DNA of 64,000 bases from Pseudomonas sp. R28(2017) (lineage in GTDB: Bacteria > Pseudomonadota > Gammaproteobacteria > Pseudomonadales > Pseudomonadaceae): assembly GCF_002112505.1 (NCBI RefSeq), contig NZ_NEHW01000021.1, positions 1 to 64,000 on the forward strand. Reading direction: 5' to 3'. The notes under the pieces were generated by a model. The model searched no databases, was not told the origin of the DNA, and saw only the letters and a list, made by a program, of their open reading frames with translations. The translations under genes were made by a program, and so were the position numbers. Shown piece by piece: positions 16,102 to 25,965 of this stretch (positions are counted from its first letter, which is position 1; the number at the start of each line of letters is the position of its first letter).

Positions 16102-18699
16102 TCAGGCCAGGCGATAGGCGAAATCGCCATCGCTGCCCAGCTCGATCGCCAGGCGCTCGATCGGCGCGTCCTGGGCCATGCGCTCGAGTACGCGCTGGGC
16201 GAGTTCGGGCATCAGGGTCTGGGACAGAATGTTGTCGATGTTGCGCGCACCGCTGTCGACCTCGGTGCAGCGCGCGGCAATGGCCTTGACCAGCGCCTCG
16301 TCGTAGCTCAGTTCGGCCTGGTGGTTGCGGGCGAAGCGCTTGGCGATGCGTTCGAGCTTGAGGGCGACGATGCGCTCGAGGATCTGGTCCTGCACCGGGT
16401 AGAACGGCACGATGCTCAGGCGGCCGAGGAAGGCCGGCTTGAACACCTGGTTGAGCTCGTCGCGCAGGCCTTCGACGATGGCGGCCGGCGTCGGCAGTTC
16501 GGCGGCGTTCAGGCAGGTCTGCATGATGCGCTCGGTGCCGGTGTTGGAGGTGAGGATGATCACCGTGTTGCGGAAGTTGATCTCGCGGCCCTCGCCGTCG
16601 TCCAGCACGCCCTTGTCGAACACCTGGAAGAACAGTTCGAGCACGTCGGGGTGGGCCTTTTCCACCTCGTCGAGCAGCACCACGCTGTACGGCTTGCGGC
16701 GCACGGCTTCGGTCAGCACACCGCCTTCGCCGTAGCCGACGTAGCCGGGTGGCGAGCCCTTGAGGCTCGACACGGTATGCGCCTCCTGGTACTCGGACAT
16801 GTTGATGGTGATCAGGTTGCGTTCACCGCCATACAGGGTGTCGGCCAGGGCCAGGGCGGTTTCAGTCTTGCCGACGCCGCTGGGGCCGAGCAGCAGGAAC
16901 ACGCCGATCGGCTTGTTCGGGTCTTCCATGCGCGCGCGGGAAATCTTGATGCGCTTGCCGATCTCGTGCAGGGCGTGGTCCTGACCCAGCACGCGCTCGC
17001 CGAGCAGGGCTGGCAGGCGCTGCACGGTGTCGATCTCGTCACGCAGCATCTTGCCCAGCGGGATGCCGGTCCAGCCGCTGATGACCTGGGCGATGGCGCC
17101 GCTGTCGACCAGCGCGTGGACCAGTGGCTGGTCGCCTTGCACGCGGGCCAGTTCGCTGCGCAGGGCGTTGAGCTGCGCGGCGTCGGCGTCGTTGGCGGCA
17201 TCCAGCGCCTTTAGCTGTTCGACCAGCGCCAGCTCCTGCTGCCACTGCTCGTTCAGTTGCTGTTCCTGCTGTTGCTCGCTTTGCAGGGCCGCCTGCAGCT
17301 CACCGAGGCGGCGGGCGTGGTCGTGGCCCTTGCCGGCTTCGTGGCCGAGCACGGCGATTTCGGCCTGCAGGTTGTCGATCTGCCGGCGGCAGTCTTCCAG
17401 CGCACCGGGCTGCGACGACTGCGCCAGGGCGATGCGCGCGCAGGCGGTGTCGAGCACGCTGACGGCCTTGTCGGGCAGCTGGCGGCCGGTGATGTAGCGG
17501 CTGGACAGGCGCACCGCCTGCACCAGCGCTTCGTCCATCACCGCCACCTTGTGGTGCTCGCGCATCTTGCCGAGCAGGCCACGGAGCATGTGAATGGCCT
17601 TGTCTTCGTCAGGCTCTTCGACCTTGACCACCTGGAAGCGGCGGGCGAGGGCGGCGTCCTTCTCGAAGTACTTCTTGTATTCGGCCCAGGTGGTGGCGGC
17701 GATGGTGCGCAGCTCGCCACGGGCCAGGGCCGGCTTGAGCAGGTTGGCGGCATCGTTCTGCCCGGCCTGGCCGCCGGAGCCGATCAGGGTGTGGGCTTCG
17801 TCGATGAACAGGATGATCGGGTGCAGGCTGCGCTTGACCTCTTCGATCACGGCCTTGAGGCGGTTCTCGAACTCGCCCTTGACCCCGGCACCGGCCTGCA
17901 GCAGGCCCAGGTCGAGGGTGTGCAGGGCGACGCCCTTGAGTACCGCTGGCACGTCACCCTGGGCGATGCGCAGGGCCAGGCCTTCGACCACGGCGGTTTT
18001 ACCGACCCCGGCTTCACCGGTGAGGATCGGGTTGTTCTGCCGGCGGCGGGTGAGGATGTCGACCATCTGCCGCACCTCGAACTCGCGGCCCAGCACCGGG
18101 TCGATGCGGCCTTCACGGGCGCTCTGGGTGAGGTTGACGGTGTACTGGTCCAGCGCCGGGGTCTTGCCGCCGGCCTTGGTGTTGCTGGCCACCGGTGCTG
18201 CCGGGCTGGCAAGGGCGCTGGCCTGTTTCGATTCGGCGCTGCCTTCGACCAGGGCGGCGAGGTTCAGGCGCAGGTCGTCGGCGTTGATTTTCTCAAGCTC
18301 AGGTGCCGAAGCGACCACCACGCGGCGCAGTTCGGCATCGTCGAGCAGGGCCTGCAGCAGGTGAGCGCTGCGCACCTGGCCGACGCCGTACTCGATCGAG
18401 GCCAGCAGCCAGGCCTGTTCGATCATGCGGGTGATGTGCGGCGACAGCGCCGGGGTGCGGGTGTTGCCTTTCTTGAAGGTGCCCAGGGCGGTAACCAGCT
18501 GCGCCTGCAGGCGCTCGGCGACCACGTCGTAGTGGCGCAGGATCGGTGCCAGGTCGCTGTCGTCGTTGTCGAGCAGCTGCAGCAGCAGGTGCTCCACCTC
18601 GACGTCGTAGTGGTGCTCCGACAGGCACAGGGCCGCCGCGCTTTCGGTGGCCGTGCGGCTGGTTTCGTTGAGCTTGGCGAACAGAGACTTCAGGTTCAC
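16102..18699 (-). CDS. tssH: TssH (ClpV), sheath-recycling AAA+ ATPase
   Basis: An 865-residue ClpV with an N-terminal Clp-N double repeat (about 1-150), first AAA+ module (Walker A GEAGVGKTA, Walker B IILFIDEAHTL), a coiled middle region and second AAA+ module (GPSGVGKTE, VVLLDEVEKA). It disassembles contracted TssB/TssC sheath. I chose GTG at 18699, which overlaps the tssG stop (GTGA) and gives the family N-terminus NLKSLFAKLN. An ATG at 18738 would add 13 residues not typical of ClpV. The middle region (LQSEQQQEQQLNEQWQQ) is glutamine-rich. Confidence 0.95.
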   Translation of the reverse strand: MNLKSLFAKLNETSRTATESAAALCLSEHHYDVEVEHLLLQLLDNDDSDLAPILRHYDVVAERLQAQLVTALGTFKKGNTRTPALSPHITRMIEQAWLLASIEYGVGQVRSAHLLQALLDDAELRRVVVASAPELEKINADDLRLNLAALVEGSAESKQASALASPAAPVASNTKAGGKTPALDQYTVNLTQSAREGRIDPVLGREFEVRQMVDILTRRRQNNPILTGEAGVGKTAVVEGLALRIAQGDVPAVLKGVALHTLDLGLLQAGAGVKGEFENRLKAVIEEVKRSLHPIILFIDEAHTLIGSGGQAGQNDAANLLKPALARGELRTIAATTWAEYKKYFEKDAALARRFQVVKVEEPDEDKAIHMLRGLLGKMREHHKVAVMDEALVQAVRLSSRYITGRQLPDKAVSVLDTACARIALAQSSQPGALEDCRRQIDNLQAEIAVLGHEAGKGHDHARRLGELQAALQSEQQQEQQLNEQWQQELALVEQLKALDAANDADAAQLNALRSELARVQGDQPLVHALVDSGAIAQVISGWTGIPLGKMLRDEIDTVQRLPALLGERVLGQDHALHEIGKRIKISRARMEDPNKPIGVFLLLGPSGVGKTETALALADTLYGGERNLITINMSEYQEAHTVSSLKGSPPGYVGYGEGGVLTEAVRRKPYSVVLLDEVEKAHPDVLELFFQVFDKGVLDDGEGREINFRNTVIILTSNTGTERIMQTCLNAAELPTPAAIVEGLRDELNQVFKPAFLGRLSIVPFYPVQDQILERIVALKLERIAKRFARNHQAELSYDEALVKAIAARCTEVDSGARNIDNILSQTLMPELAQRVLERMAQDAPIERLAIELGSDGDFAYRLA

Positions 18700-19766
18700 A
18701 AGGCGACCCCATCGTAAGGAATGTGGAAAACGGCGCAACGCGAAGGCTCCGCGTCACGGCCAGGGCGTTTGAGCCAGCCCAGCCAGCCCAGCGCGACATT
18801 GCCGCTGCGGCCCAGCTGGGCGCGTGGCACGGCCTCGCGCTTGAGGCGCGGGGCGATTTCGAAGTCCAGCTCGGCGCCTATATAGAAGCGCACCAGCTCG
18901 ACCAGCTTGCGGTAGCACGCGGTACCCGGCTGGAAACGCTGGTAATCGGCAAGGCTCAGCGGGCCCAGTTCGATACGGATGCTCGACTGGTAGTCCCAGA
19001 CCCGGTTGCCGGCGACCGCACTGTGGCCCAGCTGCGCGTTCTTGCGCCCCAGCTGGGTACATTGCTCGGGCTGCAGGTTCAGCCAGCGCCCGGCGAACTG
19101 CTTGGCCTTGATCGGCAGCGAAAAATAGAAGCCGAGCATCACTTCGAGATTGAGCGCGTTGCGTGGCTTCTGGCTGAGCAGCCCGGCAAAGTAGCTGAAC
19201 AGCTCGCGGCGCAGCGCCGACGGCTGTTCTTCGAACTTGAGCTTCTGCGCACGCGGGCCCAGGCCGACCAGGTTGAGCAGATAGCCATCGAAGCCCGAGG
19301 TGCCGTTGCGCTCGTGCTCGATATGGAATTTGTACTTCTGCCAGGCCTCGTAGAACAGCGTGGTCATGCGGTGCGAGAAGATGTCGAGAAACGCATGGGC
19401 TGCATCGTCGCGGTACTGCACGTGGCGCTCGAGCAGCAGCTCGGTGTACGGGCGCGGCAGCACGCCCGAGGGCCCGACCAGGCCCATGAAGGTGACTTGC
19501 ACCTCCGACAGTGGCAGGCCGGCCGCAGATACCTTGCCTTCGCGCTCGAAGTGCAGGTCGCTGACCTCGCTGGCCGGGAACGCCAGCGACAGCTGGGTGC
19601 GAAAACGCAGCGGGTCTTCGTGCGGCCGGGTTGCCAGGTCCATGCGCCCGGTACGGCTGTAGTGCAGGCGGAGCAGGCGCACCAATTGAAAGAATTCGAA
19701 TCGGTGCGGCTCGGCTCGGGCCTGATCGATCAGACCAGGGGCTGATCGCCAGTGCGTGCTGGCCAT
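18696..19766 (-). CDS. tssG: TssG, T6SS baseplate wedge
   Basis: A 356-residue TssG. The N-terminal half contains FEFFQLVRLLRLHY and the family motif VTFMGLVGPSGVLPRPYTELLLER. TssG forms the baseplate wedge with TssE and TssF. Its 5' end overlaps tssF by 37 bases and its stop overlaps the GTG of tssH, indicating coupled translation. Length and motifs are normal. Confidence 0.94.
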   Translation of the reverse strand: MASTHWRSAPGLIDQARAEPHRFEFFQLVRLLRLHYSRTGRMDLATRPHEDPLRFRTQLSLAFPASEVSDLHFEREGKVSAAGLPLSEVQVTFMGLVGPSGVLPRPYTELLLERHVQYRDDAAHAFLDIFSHRMTTLFYEAWQKYKFHIEHERNGTSGFDGYLLNLVGLGPRAQKLKFEEQPSALRRELFSYFAGLLSQKPRNALNLEVMLGFYFSLPIKAKQFAGRWLNLQPEQCTQLGRKNAQLGHSAVAGNRVWDYQSSIRIELGPLSLADYQRFQPGTACYRKLVELVRFYIGAELDFEIAPRLKREAVPRAQLGRSGNVALGWLGWLKRPGRDAEPSRCAVFHIPYDGVAL

Positions 19767-21550
19767 TGGACGATTCTCTTTTCTCGTTGTTGGGAGCGCA
19801 GGCTCAGTTGGGTGAAACTGTTCATCGAGCAGTACTGGCCGAAGAAGTGGTCCAGCACCATGCCGAACAGGAACACGCCGCTGCCGGTGAACTGGCTTTC
19901 GTCAAGGGTCAGGGTGATGCCCACGCCCCGCACGAAGTTCGGCCGTGGGTGGCCGATGCGCGCGACCACCGGCTCGCTGCTGATCGCCTTGATGCCGTTG
20001 ATCTGTTTGCGAATGGCCGAGACATTGCGGTAGTTGTACAGCGACAGCAGCTCGAGCAGCACTTCGCGGCCCTGGCTGACCAGCGACAGGTGGTTCAGCG
20101 ACAGGTGCGAAATCAGACGCCAGATCAGGCCCTTGCCCAGCGGCACGCGCACGGTGGCGGTCGGTTTGCGCAGGCAGCGGATATCCTTGATCACCGAGTT
20201 GGCCGGGAAGTTGAACTCACCCCGGTCGCCACCGAACGGCAGCATCAAGGGCACATCGCGGTTGCTGCAGGTGAGGCCGATGCTGAGGGTGTCAGTGCTG
20301 GCGTCGATCAGTTCCAGGTCACGGTCGACCACGCGGATGCTCATGGCCGTGGCGTCGCCCTGGTTGCGCCGCCGGGCGATCCAGAAGCTGGTGTGCGGGT
20401 CTTGCTCGCCACGCGGCTCGAAGAACGGCTGGCAGGTGGCGACCTGGTCGATGCCGCCGATCTTGCGCACCCGCCGCACGCGGTCGATCGACACCACTTC
20501 GGCAGCATTGTGCAGCCGGGTGTCGGGGATGACCGGGTATTCGTGCTGGGTGTGGGTCAGCTTGATCGGCTCGGCCTGCTGGCGGAACAGGTTGATGATC
20601 GGCGTGCAGTTGAGCTTGAAGTTGTTGCGCCCGATGTTCTGGCTCAGCCGCGCCAGGCGCTCGCTGAGGTCGTAGTCGCTGAAGTAGAAGTTGACCTCGA
20701 CCTCTTCGATCGCCTTGCCCTGCAGGATGCGGGCAAAACCACTGAGGTCGAAGAACATGAATTTGTCGGGGAAGGTGAAGTACTCGTGCAGCAGGCGGTA
20801 GCCCAGGAACGAGCGCTCGGAGTAGTCCACCAGGCCTTCGTCGCGGGCATAGCCCACGGCCTTCAGGGCTGTGGCCGGCAGCGCGACTTCGCGGCTGCGG
20901 CCTTCGTCCTGGAAGCTCAGGGTGGCTTTGGCCAGGTTGTTGAACAGCAGCTCGTACAGCTGCAGCATCAGCGTCGCTTCGCCGTCGAGGAAGAACCGCA
21001 GGCGGTCGATTTCCATCTGGCCGAACAGCGCATCGCTGGTGGCTCGCAGGCGGATGCGCAGGCGTGCCACCAGCGATGCGCTGTGGCCATTGAACGCCGA
21101 ACGCTCCATCTCTGCGAACGAGGCCTGTTGCACGCTGATCGGCCACAGTTCTACCGGGTAGCAGGTGCGGAACTTGCAAACCACGCCTTCCACGGCATTG
21201 GCCTGCATCTCGGTGTGGCGCGCCACGCGGTAGGCCTCGGTGACCTTTTCATGCTTGCCCAGGCTCAGCTCGGCGATCGACATCGACGGCGTAGGGCGCA
21301 GGTAGTGCGGGTACAGCACCTCAAGGAAGGATTCGACGATTTCCGGAAACTCGTCATCGAGCTTTTTGTGCACCCGCGCAGACAGGAACGAGAACGCCTC
21401 GATCAGGCGCTCGGTGTGCGGGTCTTCGCAGTTGTCACCCTCGATCAGCAGCCGCGAAGCAATCTTCGGGTACTGCGCGGCAAACTCCTGGCCGAGGAAG
21501 CGCAGGTGCGACAGTTCCTTTTCGTAGTAGGGCAGCAGTTCGTCGAGCAT
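19730..21550 (-). CDS. tssF: TssF, T6SS baseplate wedge
   Basis: A 606-residue TssF starting MLDELLPYYEKELSHLR, the standard family opening, followed by FAAQYPKIASRLLIEGD. The C-terminal third includes LSLNHLSLVSQGREVLLELL. It forms the T6SS wedge with TssE and TssG. Its ATG shares one base with the tssE stop (TGATG), and its end overlaps tssG. Confidence 0.95.
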   Translation of the reverse strand: MLDELLPYYEKELSHLRFLGQEFAAQYPKIASRLLIEGDNCEDPHTERLIEAFSFLSARVHKKLDDEFPEIVESFLEVLYPHYLRPTPSMSIAELSLGKHEKVTEAYRVARHTEMQANAVEGVVCKFRTCYPVELWPISVQQASFAEMERSAFNGHSASLVARLRIRLRATSDALFGQMEIDRLRFFLDGEATLMLQLYELLFNNLAKATLSFQDEGRSREVALPATALKAVGYARDEGLVDYSERSFLGYRLLHEYFTFPDKFMFFDLSGFARILQGKAIEEVEVNFYFSDYDLSERLARLSQNIGRNNFKLNCTPIINLFRQQAEPIKLTHTQHEYPVIPDTRLHNAAEVVSIDRVRRVRKIGGIDQVATCQPFFEPRGEQDPHTSFWIARRRNQGDATAMSIRVVDRDLELIDASTDTLSIGLTCSNRDVPLMLPFGGDRGEFNFPANSVIKDIRCLRKPTATVRVPLGKGLIWRLISHLSLNHLSLVSQGREVLLELLSLYNYRNVSAIRKQINGIKAISSEPVVARIGHPRPNFVRGVGITLTLDESQFTGSGVFLFGMVLDHFFGQYCSMNSFTQLSLRSQQREKRIVQWPARTGDQPLV

Positions 21551-22032
21551 CAGTTGAGGTTCTGCACTTTGTATTCCTGGGTGTTGACCTGCAGCACGGC
21601 GTCGAACGACACCTGGCGGCTGATGTCCTGCAGACGCAGCACGGCGTCCACGCGGAAGGTCAACATGCGGTGGCCGTTTTCCTGGGCCAGCAGTTGCACT
21701 TGCACCCGGCGGAAACGCCGGTCGCCGGTGCTGATCGCCCGCTCCAGCTGTTGCTGGATGAGCCGGCGATCATGGGGGTCGAGCACGCTGCGGCTGATGA
21801 AGTCGGGCATGCCGTATTCAAGGATGGAACCACCGAGCTGCTTGAAGCCGTCGAGTTCCTCGGCGACCAGGGACTGGCGGGTATTCACCAGCACCTCGAG
21901 GTCGCGGACGATGCTCGCCTTGTACTCGGCCAGCGAACAGGTGCGCTGCGCAGCCGCTTCGGCCGACTGGTACGGACGGTCGTCCAGCAGTCGGTCGAGC
22001 AGCGAGGGCAGCAGGCGGGCCTGATTACTCAT
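21550..22032 (-). CDS. tssE: TssE, gp25-like baseplate protein
   Basis: A 160-residue gp25/TssE lysozyme-like family protein (LLPSLLDRLLDD near the start; EYGMPDF; FRVDAVLRLQ near the end). It links the baseplate to the first sheath ring. It starts 26 bases after tssC and is coupled to tssF by a TGATG overlap. Confidence 0.92.
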   Translation of the reverse strand: MSNQARLLPSLLDRLLDDRPYQSAEAAAQRTCSLAEYKASIVRDLEVLVNTRQSLVAEELDGFKQLGGSILEYGMPDFISRSVLDPHDRRLIQQQLERAISTGDRRFRRVQVQLLAQENGHRMLTFRVDAVLRLQDISRQVSFDAVLQVNTQEYKVQNLN

Positions 22033-22058
22033 GTGTCATCCCTGTACACAGCGGCCGG

Positions 22059-23561
22059 TCAGCCGCGGGCGCCTTGCGGCAGTTCGGCGACCAGGCGCAG
22101 CGAGGCGGTCAGTTCGTCGAGCTGGTAGTGCGGGCGCAGGTAAGTCACGGCCTTGTACACGCCAGGCTTGCCGGGCACTTCGAACACCTCGGCGCGGGCT
22201 TCGCGCAGCGGGAACTTGGCCTTGGCCTCCTGGCTGGCGGTGTCGTCGAGCAGCACGTAGCTGGCCAGCCACTGGTTGAGGAAGCGTTCCACATCCATGC
22301 GCGAGGCGAAGCTGCCGATCTTGTCGCGCATGATCGCCTTCATGTAGTGGGCGATGCGCGACGTGGCGAAGATGTACTGCAGCTGCGCCGACAGGCGTGC
22401 GTTGGCGTTGGCGATGTCGGTGTTGTACTGCTTCTGCTTCTGCGCCGACTGGGTGCCGAAGAATGCGGCGTAGTCGGTGCCCTTGCAGTGCACCAGGGGG
22501 ATGAAGCCGAGGTCCGACAGCTCTTTTTCGCGGCGGTCGGTGATGGCGATCTCGGTCGGGCACTTGAGGGCGATTTCGCCGTCGTCGGTCTTGAAGGTGT
22601 GGGTCGGCAGGCCTTCGACCAGGCCGCCACCTTCCACGCCGCGAATCGCCACGCACCAGCCGTAGCGGGAGAAGGCATCGGTGACGCGGGTGCCGAGGGC
22701 GTAGGCGGCGTTCATCCACAGGTACTTGTTGTGGTCGCGGCCGTCGACGCTTTCGACGAAGTTGAATTCTTCCACCGGCGTGGTATCCGGGCCATAGGGC
22801 AGGCGGCCGAGCACGTGGGGCAGGGTGAGGCCGACGTAGCGCGAGTCTTCCGAGGCGCGGAACGACTTCCACTTGGCGTATTCGACGGTGTCGAAGATTT
22901 TCGCCAGGTCACGCGGGCCGGACATCTCGGTGAACGAGTCCCAGCCGAACAGCTCGGGCGAGGCCGCCGAAATGAATGGCGCGTGGGCCGCGGCGGCCAC
23001 GTGCGAGATCTCTTCGAGCAGGTACATGTCTTCGGGGCTGCGCTTGAACTCGTAGTCGCCGATCAGCATGCCGAACGGGGCGCCGCCGAAGGTGCCGTAC
23101 TCTTCTTCGTAGACCTTCTTGAACAGCGCGCTCTGGTCGAATTCGCTGGCGGCCTTGAGGTCGCGTACCAGGTCCTTCTTCGAGGCGTTGAGCAGGTGGA
23201 TCTTCAGCGTGGTGCTGGTTTCGGTCTGGTCGACCTGGTACTTCAGGCCGCGCCAGGAGGCTTCCAGCTGCTGGAACTCACGGGCGTGCATGATCTCGTT
23301 CATCTGCTCGGAGAGCATCGAATCGATTTCGGCGATGCGTGCGTCGAGCACGGCGATCAGGTCTTTGCTCGGGGTCATTTCGCCCTCGAGCACCTGGTTC
23401 ACCAGCTCGCCGATCAGGTCGCGGGTGCGGTTGCGCTCGGTGTCGGAGCGGGCCACGCGGCTTTGCGAAATGATGCTGTCGAGCAGCGAAGGCTGAGGGG
23501 CGAAGTTTTCCACTTCGACCAGGTCGCCGGCCTGTTGCGGTGCGGTTTGCTTGTCGGTCAT
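22059..23561 (-). CDS. tssC: TssC, large sheath subunit
   Basis: A 500-residue TssC (VipB). Family segments include MLSEQMNEIMHAREFQQLEA, GDYEF, and the highly conserved FMRRLPYG-like stretch, here HVLGRLPYG. The C-terminus (YQLDELTASLRLVAELP) is canonical. TssC with TssB forms the contractile sheath. It lies 14 bases after tssB. Confidence 0.96.
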   Translation of the reverse strand: MTDKQTAPQQAGDLVEVENFAPQPSLLDSIISQSRVARSDTERNRTRDLIGELVNQVLEGEMTPSKDLIAVLDARIAEIDSMLSEQMNEIMHAREFQQLEASWRGLKYQVDQTETSTTLKIHLLNASKKDLVRDLKAASEFDQSALFKKVYEEEYGTFGGAPFGMLIGDYEFKRSPEDMYLLEEISHVAAAAHAPFISAASPELFGWDSFTEMSGPRDLAKIFDTVEYAKWKSFRASEDSRYVGLTLPHVLGRLPYGPDTTPVEEFNFVESVDGRDHNKYLWMNAAYALGTRVTDAFSRYGWCVAIRGVEGGGLVEGLPTHTFKTDDGEIALKCPTEIAITDRREKELSDLGFIPLVHCKGTDYAAFFGTQSAQKQKQYNTDIANANARLSAQLQYIFATSRIAHYMKAIMRDKIGSFASRMDVERFLNQWLASYVLLDDTASQEAKAKFPLREARAEVFEVPGKPGVYKAVTYLRPHYQLDELTASLRLVAELPQGARG

Positions 23562-23575
23562 GTTCGGGCTCCTGC

Positions 23576-24115
23576 TCAGGCGCGATCGTCGCTGGACGGG
23601 TCTTTCACTTCGGCTTCACGGCCGAATTCCTGGCCCAGGGTCTTGAGCTTTTCGGTGTTCTGCAGCACGTCCATCAGCAGCTCTTCGAGCTTGTCGTTGC
23701 CGCCCATCTTGTTGCGCAGGTCGGCCAGCTTGTTGCGCACTTCCAGCAGCTTGCGCAGCGGCTCGACCTGCTTGACCACGTTCTGTGGCTCGAAGTCTTC
23801 AAGGCTGTTGAAGTTCAGTTCGACGCCCAGCTGGGTGCCGTTCTTGGCCAGGGTGTTGTCGACGCGGTAGGTCAGGCGCGGCTTGATGCCCTTGAGCACG
23901 CCGTTGAAGTTGTCGCGGTCGATGAAGACGAACTTGCGGTCCTTGAGCTTGGGCAGCGGCTCCAGCGGGTTGCCGGAGAAATCGCCCAGCACGCCGACGA
24001 CAAAGGGCAGCTCTTTCTTCTCGATGGCATCGCCGATGTCCACGTCGTAGGTGATATGGACCCGAGGTGCGCGAACGCGGTCGAGTTTGTGCTGGGTGCT
24101 TTCCTTCTTCGCCAT
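23576..24115 (-). CDS. tssB: TssB, small sheath subunit
   Basis: A 179-residue TssB (VipA) beginning MAKKESTQHKLDRVRAPRV and continuing with the family motif LPFVVGVLGDFSGNP. The ATG at 24115 is chosen because residues before it (from 24151) are not TssB-like. The C-terminal helix contains the ClpV-recognition neighbourhood and the charged EVKDPSSDD tail. It lies 64 bases after the first operon gene. Confidence 0.95.
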   Translation of the reverse strand: MAKKESTQHKLDRVRAPRVHITYDVDIGDAIEKKELPFVVGVLGDFSGNPLEPLPKLKDRKFVFIDRDNFNGVLKGIKPRLTYRVDNTLAKNGTQLGVELNFNSLEDFEPQNVVKQVEPLRKLLEVRNKLADLRNKMGGNDKLEELLMDVLQNTEKLKTLGQEFGREAEVKDPSSDDRA

Positions 24116-24179
24116 CGTGTTCTCCAGTGCGAGCAATTCGCTGCGAATCATTGCGCGGCCCGCGAGCGGGCGCTGCGCG

Positions 24180-24929
24180 TTACAGTCCTTCGATCGTCAG
24201 CAGCAGGCGCTGACGGATGTCGTCGTTCATTTCCAGAATGTTGTCGCGCCCCACCAGCTCTTCGAAGCTGGTGTTGCCGGCAATTTGCGTGCTGCTGCGG
24301 ATCACCGAATCGTCAGGCAGTTGCGAACGCACCGGCGAGCTGATGACGCAGAACGGCAGGTCGCCAAAGCCCTTGAGACGCTCGAAGCTGAGCCCGTAGC
24401 GCAGGCCTTCGAACAGCCGGCCAAGGCCTGGCGATTTGCTCAGGCAGTAGAACAGCACCAGGTAGTGCACCACGAAGCGGTACAGCTCGGCGCTGCTGCG
24501 GTTGGGGTCTTTGATGACGGTGCGAAACTGCGCCAGGTCGAAGGCGTGGAAACCCACCACCCAGCGCGTCGGGCTGGTGATGCGGATGACCTGGCCGCTC
24601 TGTTCGAGGACCTTGTCGTATTCCAGCGGGAACAGTTCGGGGGTGGTGCTGATCAGGTTCAGCGGCACTTCCAGCTCGCTGACCAGCTGGAACGGCGCGG
24701 CCGAGCCGATGCGCTCGTAGAGTTCGATCAACGACTGGAAGTGGCCCTGGGTTTCGCGCCCGCTGCTGCGCTGGGCGCCTTGCAGGTATTCGCCAAACAG
24801 GGTCTGCGGACGGATCAGCGGTGCCACGGTGGCAAGGTAATCCGCCGCCTGCGCCTTCAGCGCATCGGAGATCGCCCGCGTCTGGCTACGCAGCTTGATC
24901 AGTGCTTCGACATCGAATGTCTGTGTCAT
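24180..24929 (-). CDS. First gene of the T6SS operon, unknown function
   Basis: About 249 residues, starting MTQTFDVEALIKLRSQTRAI. The start is uncertain: an in-frame ATG at 24944 adds five residues and neither has a strong ribosome site. The protein is acidic-helical with no signal peptide or membrane helix. A central segment (LYRFVVHYLVLFYCLSKSPG) is hydrophobic and probably buried. I do not recognise a named Tss or Tag family. It lies directly upstream of tssB in the same orientation, so it should be co-transcribed with the core genes. It could be a sheath or TssA-like accessory protein; no catalytic motif is evident. Confidence 0.7.
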   Translation of the reverse strand: MTQTFDVEALIKLRSQTRAISDALKAQAADYLATVAPLIRPQTLFGEYLQGAQRSSGRETQGHFQSLIELYERIGSAAPFQLVSELEVPLNLISTTPELFPLEYDKVLEQSGQVIRITSPTRWVVGFHAFDLAQFRTVIKDPNRSSAELYRFVVHYLVLFYCLSKSPGLGRLFEGLRYGLSFERLKGFGDLPFCVISSPVRSQLPDDSVIRSSTQIAGNTSFEELVGRDNILEMNDDIRQRLLLTIEGL

Positions 24930-25368
24930 CGGTACATCGTCCATGAGCCTGCTTGATCGTCCTGAAACGCCAATGGCGTGGACCTGAAAATCGCGCCTCT
25001 CGGCTGCGGCAAATTCGAGTGCTGGCACATGAATATCGTGTTGCCAGCAATGCCGAGTAGGGCACCCCGCTGCGGAAGAAGTTCCGGCAAGGGGCGCGAT
25101 TTTTTCCCTGTTTTGTGAAGTTGCGCAATGATGGCTGGATAGTGGCTATGTAGGGTTTTGTCTACTGGAGATGGGGCCTTGGCCCCCAAAGTCAGGGGGC
25201 TGAAGTGCTAAGGAGACGGTAAAAATTGACGTAAAAAGTTTTTGTTAAAAAGTGAAGCGGGTCTCATTTTTTTGCCCCGATCCGATGGCGCTCGGCTTCC
25301 ATCGCGGCGCGTTTCAATGATGGCAACGCGACGGAATATGCCGCGCCAAAGCGGTTTCGCAGGGGGTG
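24930..25368. promoter_or_regulatory. Intergenic region upstream of the T6SS operon
   Basis: 439 bases between the first T6SS gene and the next minus-strand gene, presumably holding the T6SS promoter. The part at 25210-25275 is strongly AT-rich for this genome (runs of A and T). Two short perfect stems are present: GGGGCC/GGCCCC around 25173-25186, and GCCCCC/GGGGGC at 25182-25187 and 25195-25200; they share bases and would be mutually exclusive. I found no convincing sigma-70 or sigma-54 promoter on the minus strand. AT-rich islands like this are typical MvaT/MvaU targets in Pseudomonas; that is inference. Confidence 0.4.
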
Positions 25369-25938
25369 CTACAGCGGCTTTGCACCGGCCATGCGGCCCT
25401 CGACTCCCCACTCCCGCAACCACCCGAGCAAGGCGTGTAATTCATCGGTGGCCTCGACCGACAGCGTGCCGTTTTCATGCAGGACGGCATCGCTGAGCGT
25501 ACCCATGCCGCAGGGCATCGCGAACACACTCAAACGAACCTGTTCGGGGTCGCTGTGCAGCCGTGCGTGGTAGCCCAGGAGCGTGTTGGCCCAGCTTGGG
25601 TAGCCGCCATCGCGCAGCAGCAAGGTTGCTATTCGCGCCAGTACCGCAGCGACTTCCGTCAGCTCCCAGGTGCAGGGGGTGGCCGTGCCGCGCTGGGTGC
25701 CAGGTTGCATCATCAAGAGGTGGTCCAGTTCGCGGCGGCGGCAGCGAACGACCATGGGCAGCGCTGCCGAAGGTTCCTTGAGCCAGGCATCGTAGCGGGC
25801 CTGGTCGATGCGGTAATACTCTTCGTAATCGACCAAGGGACTGCTCACCGGGATGGACAGGTAGCACTGCTGGGAAGTCAGTTCTTCTCCGAGCGAAAAG
25901 CGATGCTTGCAACTTGTGTAGGTATCGTTGAATTTCAT
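25369..25938 (-). CDS. Hypothetical protein, possibly DUF6966-like
   Basis: 189 residues, soluble, no signal peptide. The N-terminal half is polar with several Tyr/Arg residues; the C-terminal half includes ATLLLRDGGYPSWANTLLGY and FAMPCGMGTLSDAVL. That pattern recalls small DUF6966-type proteins often found beside toxins, but I hold this loosely. It is preceded by a membrane-protein gene in the same direction (27-base gap), so the two are probably a unit. Immunity or accessory role in the T6SS effector island is possible from context only. Confidence 0.55.
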   Translation of the reverse strand: MKFNDTYTSCKHRFSLGEELTSQQCYLSIPVSSPLVDYEEYYRIDQARYDAWLKEPSAALPMVVRCRRRELDHLLMMQPGTQRGTATPCTWELTEVAAVLARIATLLLRDGGYPSWANTLLGYHARLHSDPEQVRLSVFAMPCGMGTLSDAVLHENGTLSVEATDELHALLGWLREWGVEGRMAGAKPL

Positions 25939-25965
25939 GCTGAGAAGCGCCTTCGATGTAAGCAG

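Noticed and set aside
19631..22024. 797-codon plus-strand frame opposite tssF and tssE
   Set aside because: Antisense shadow spanning two known genes.
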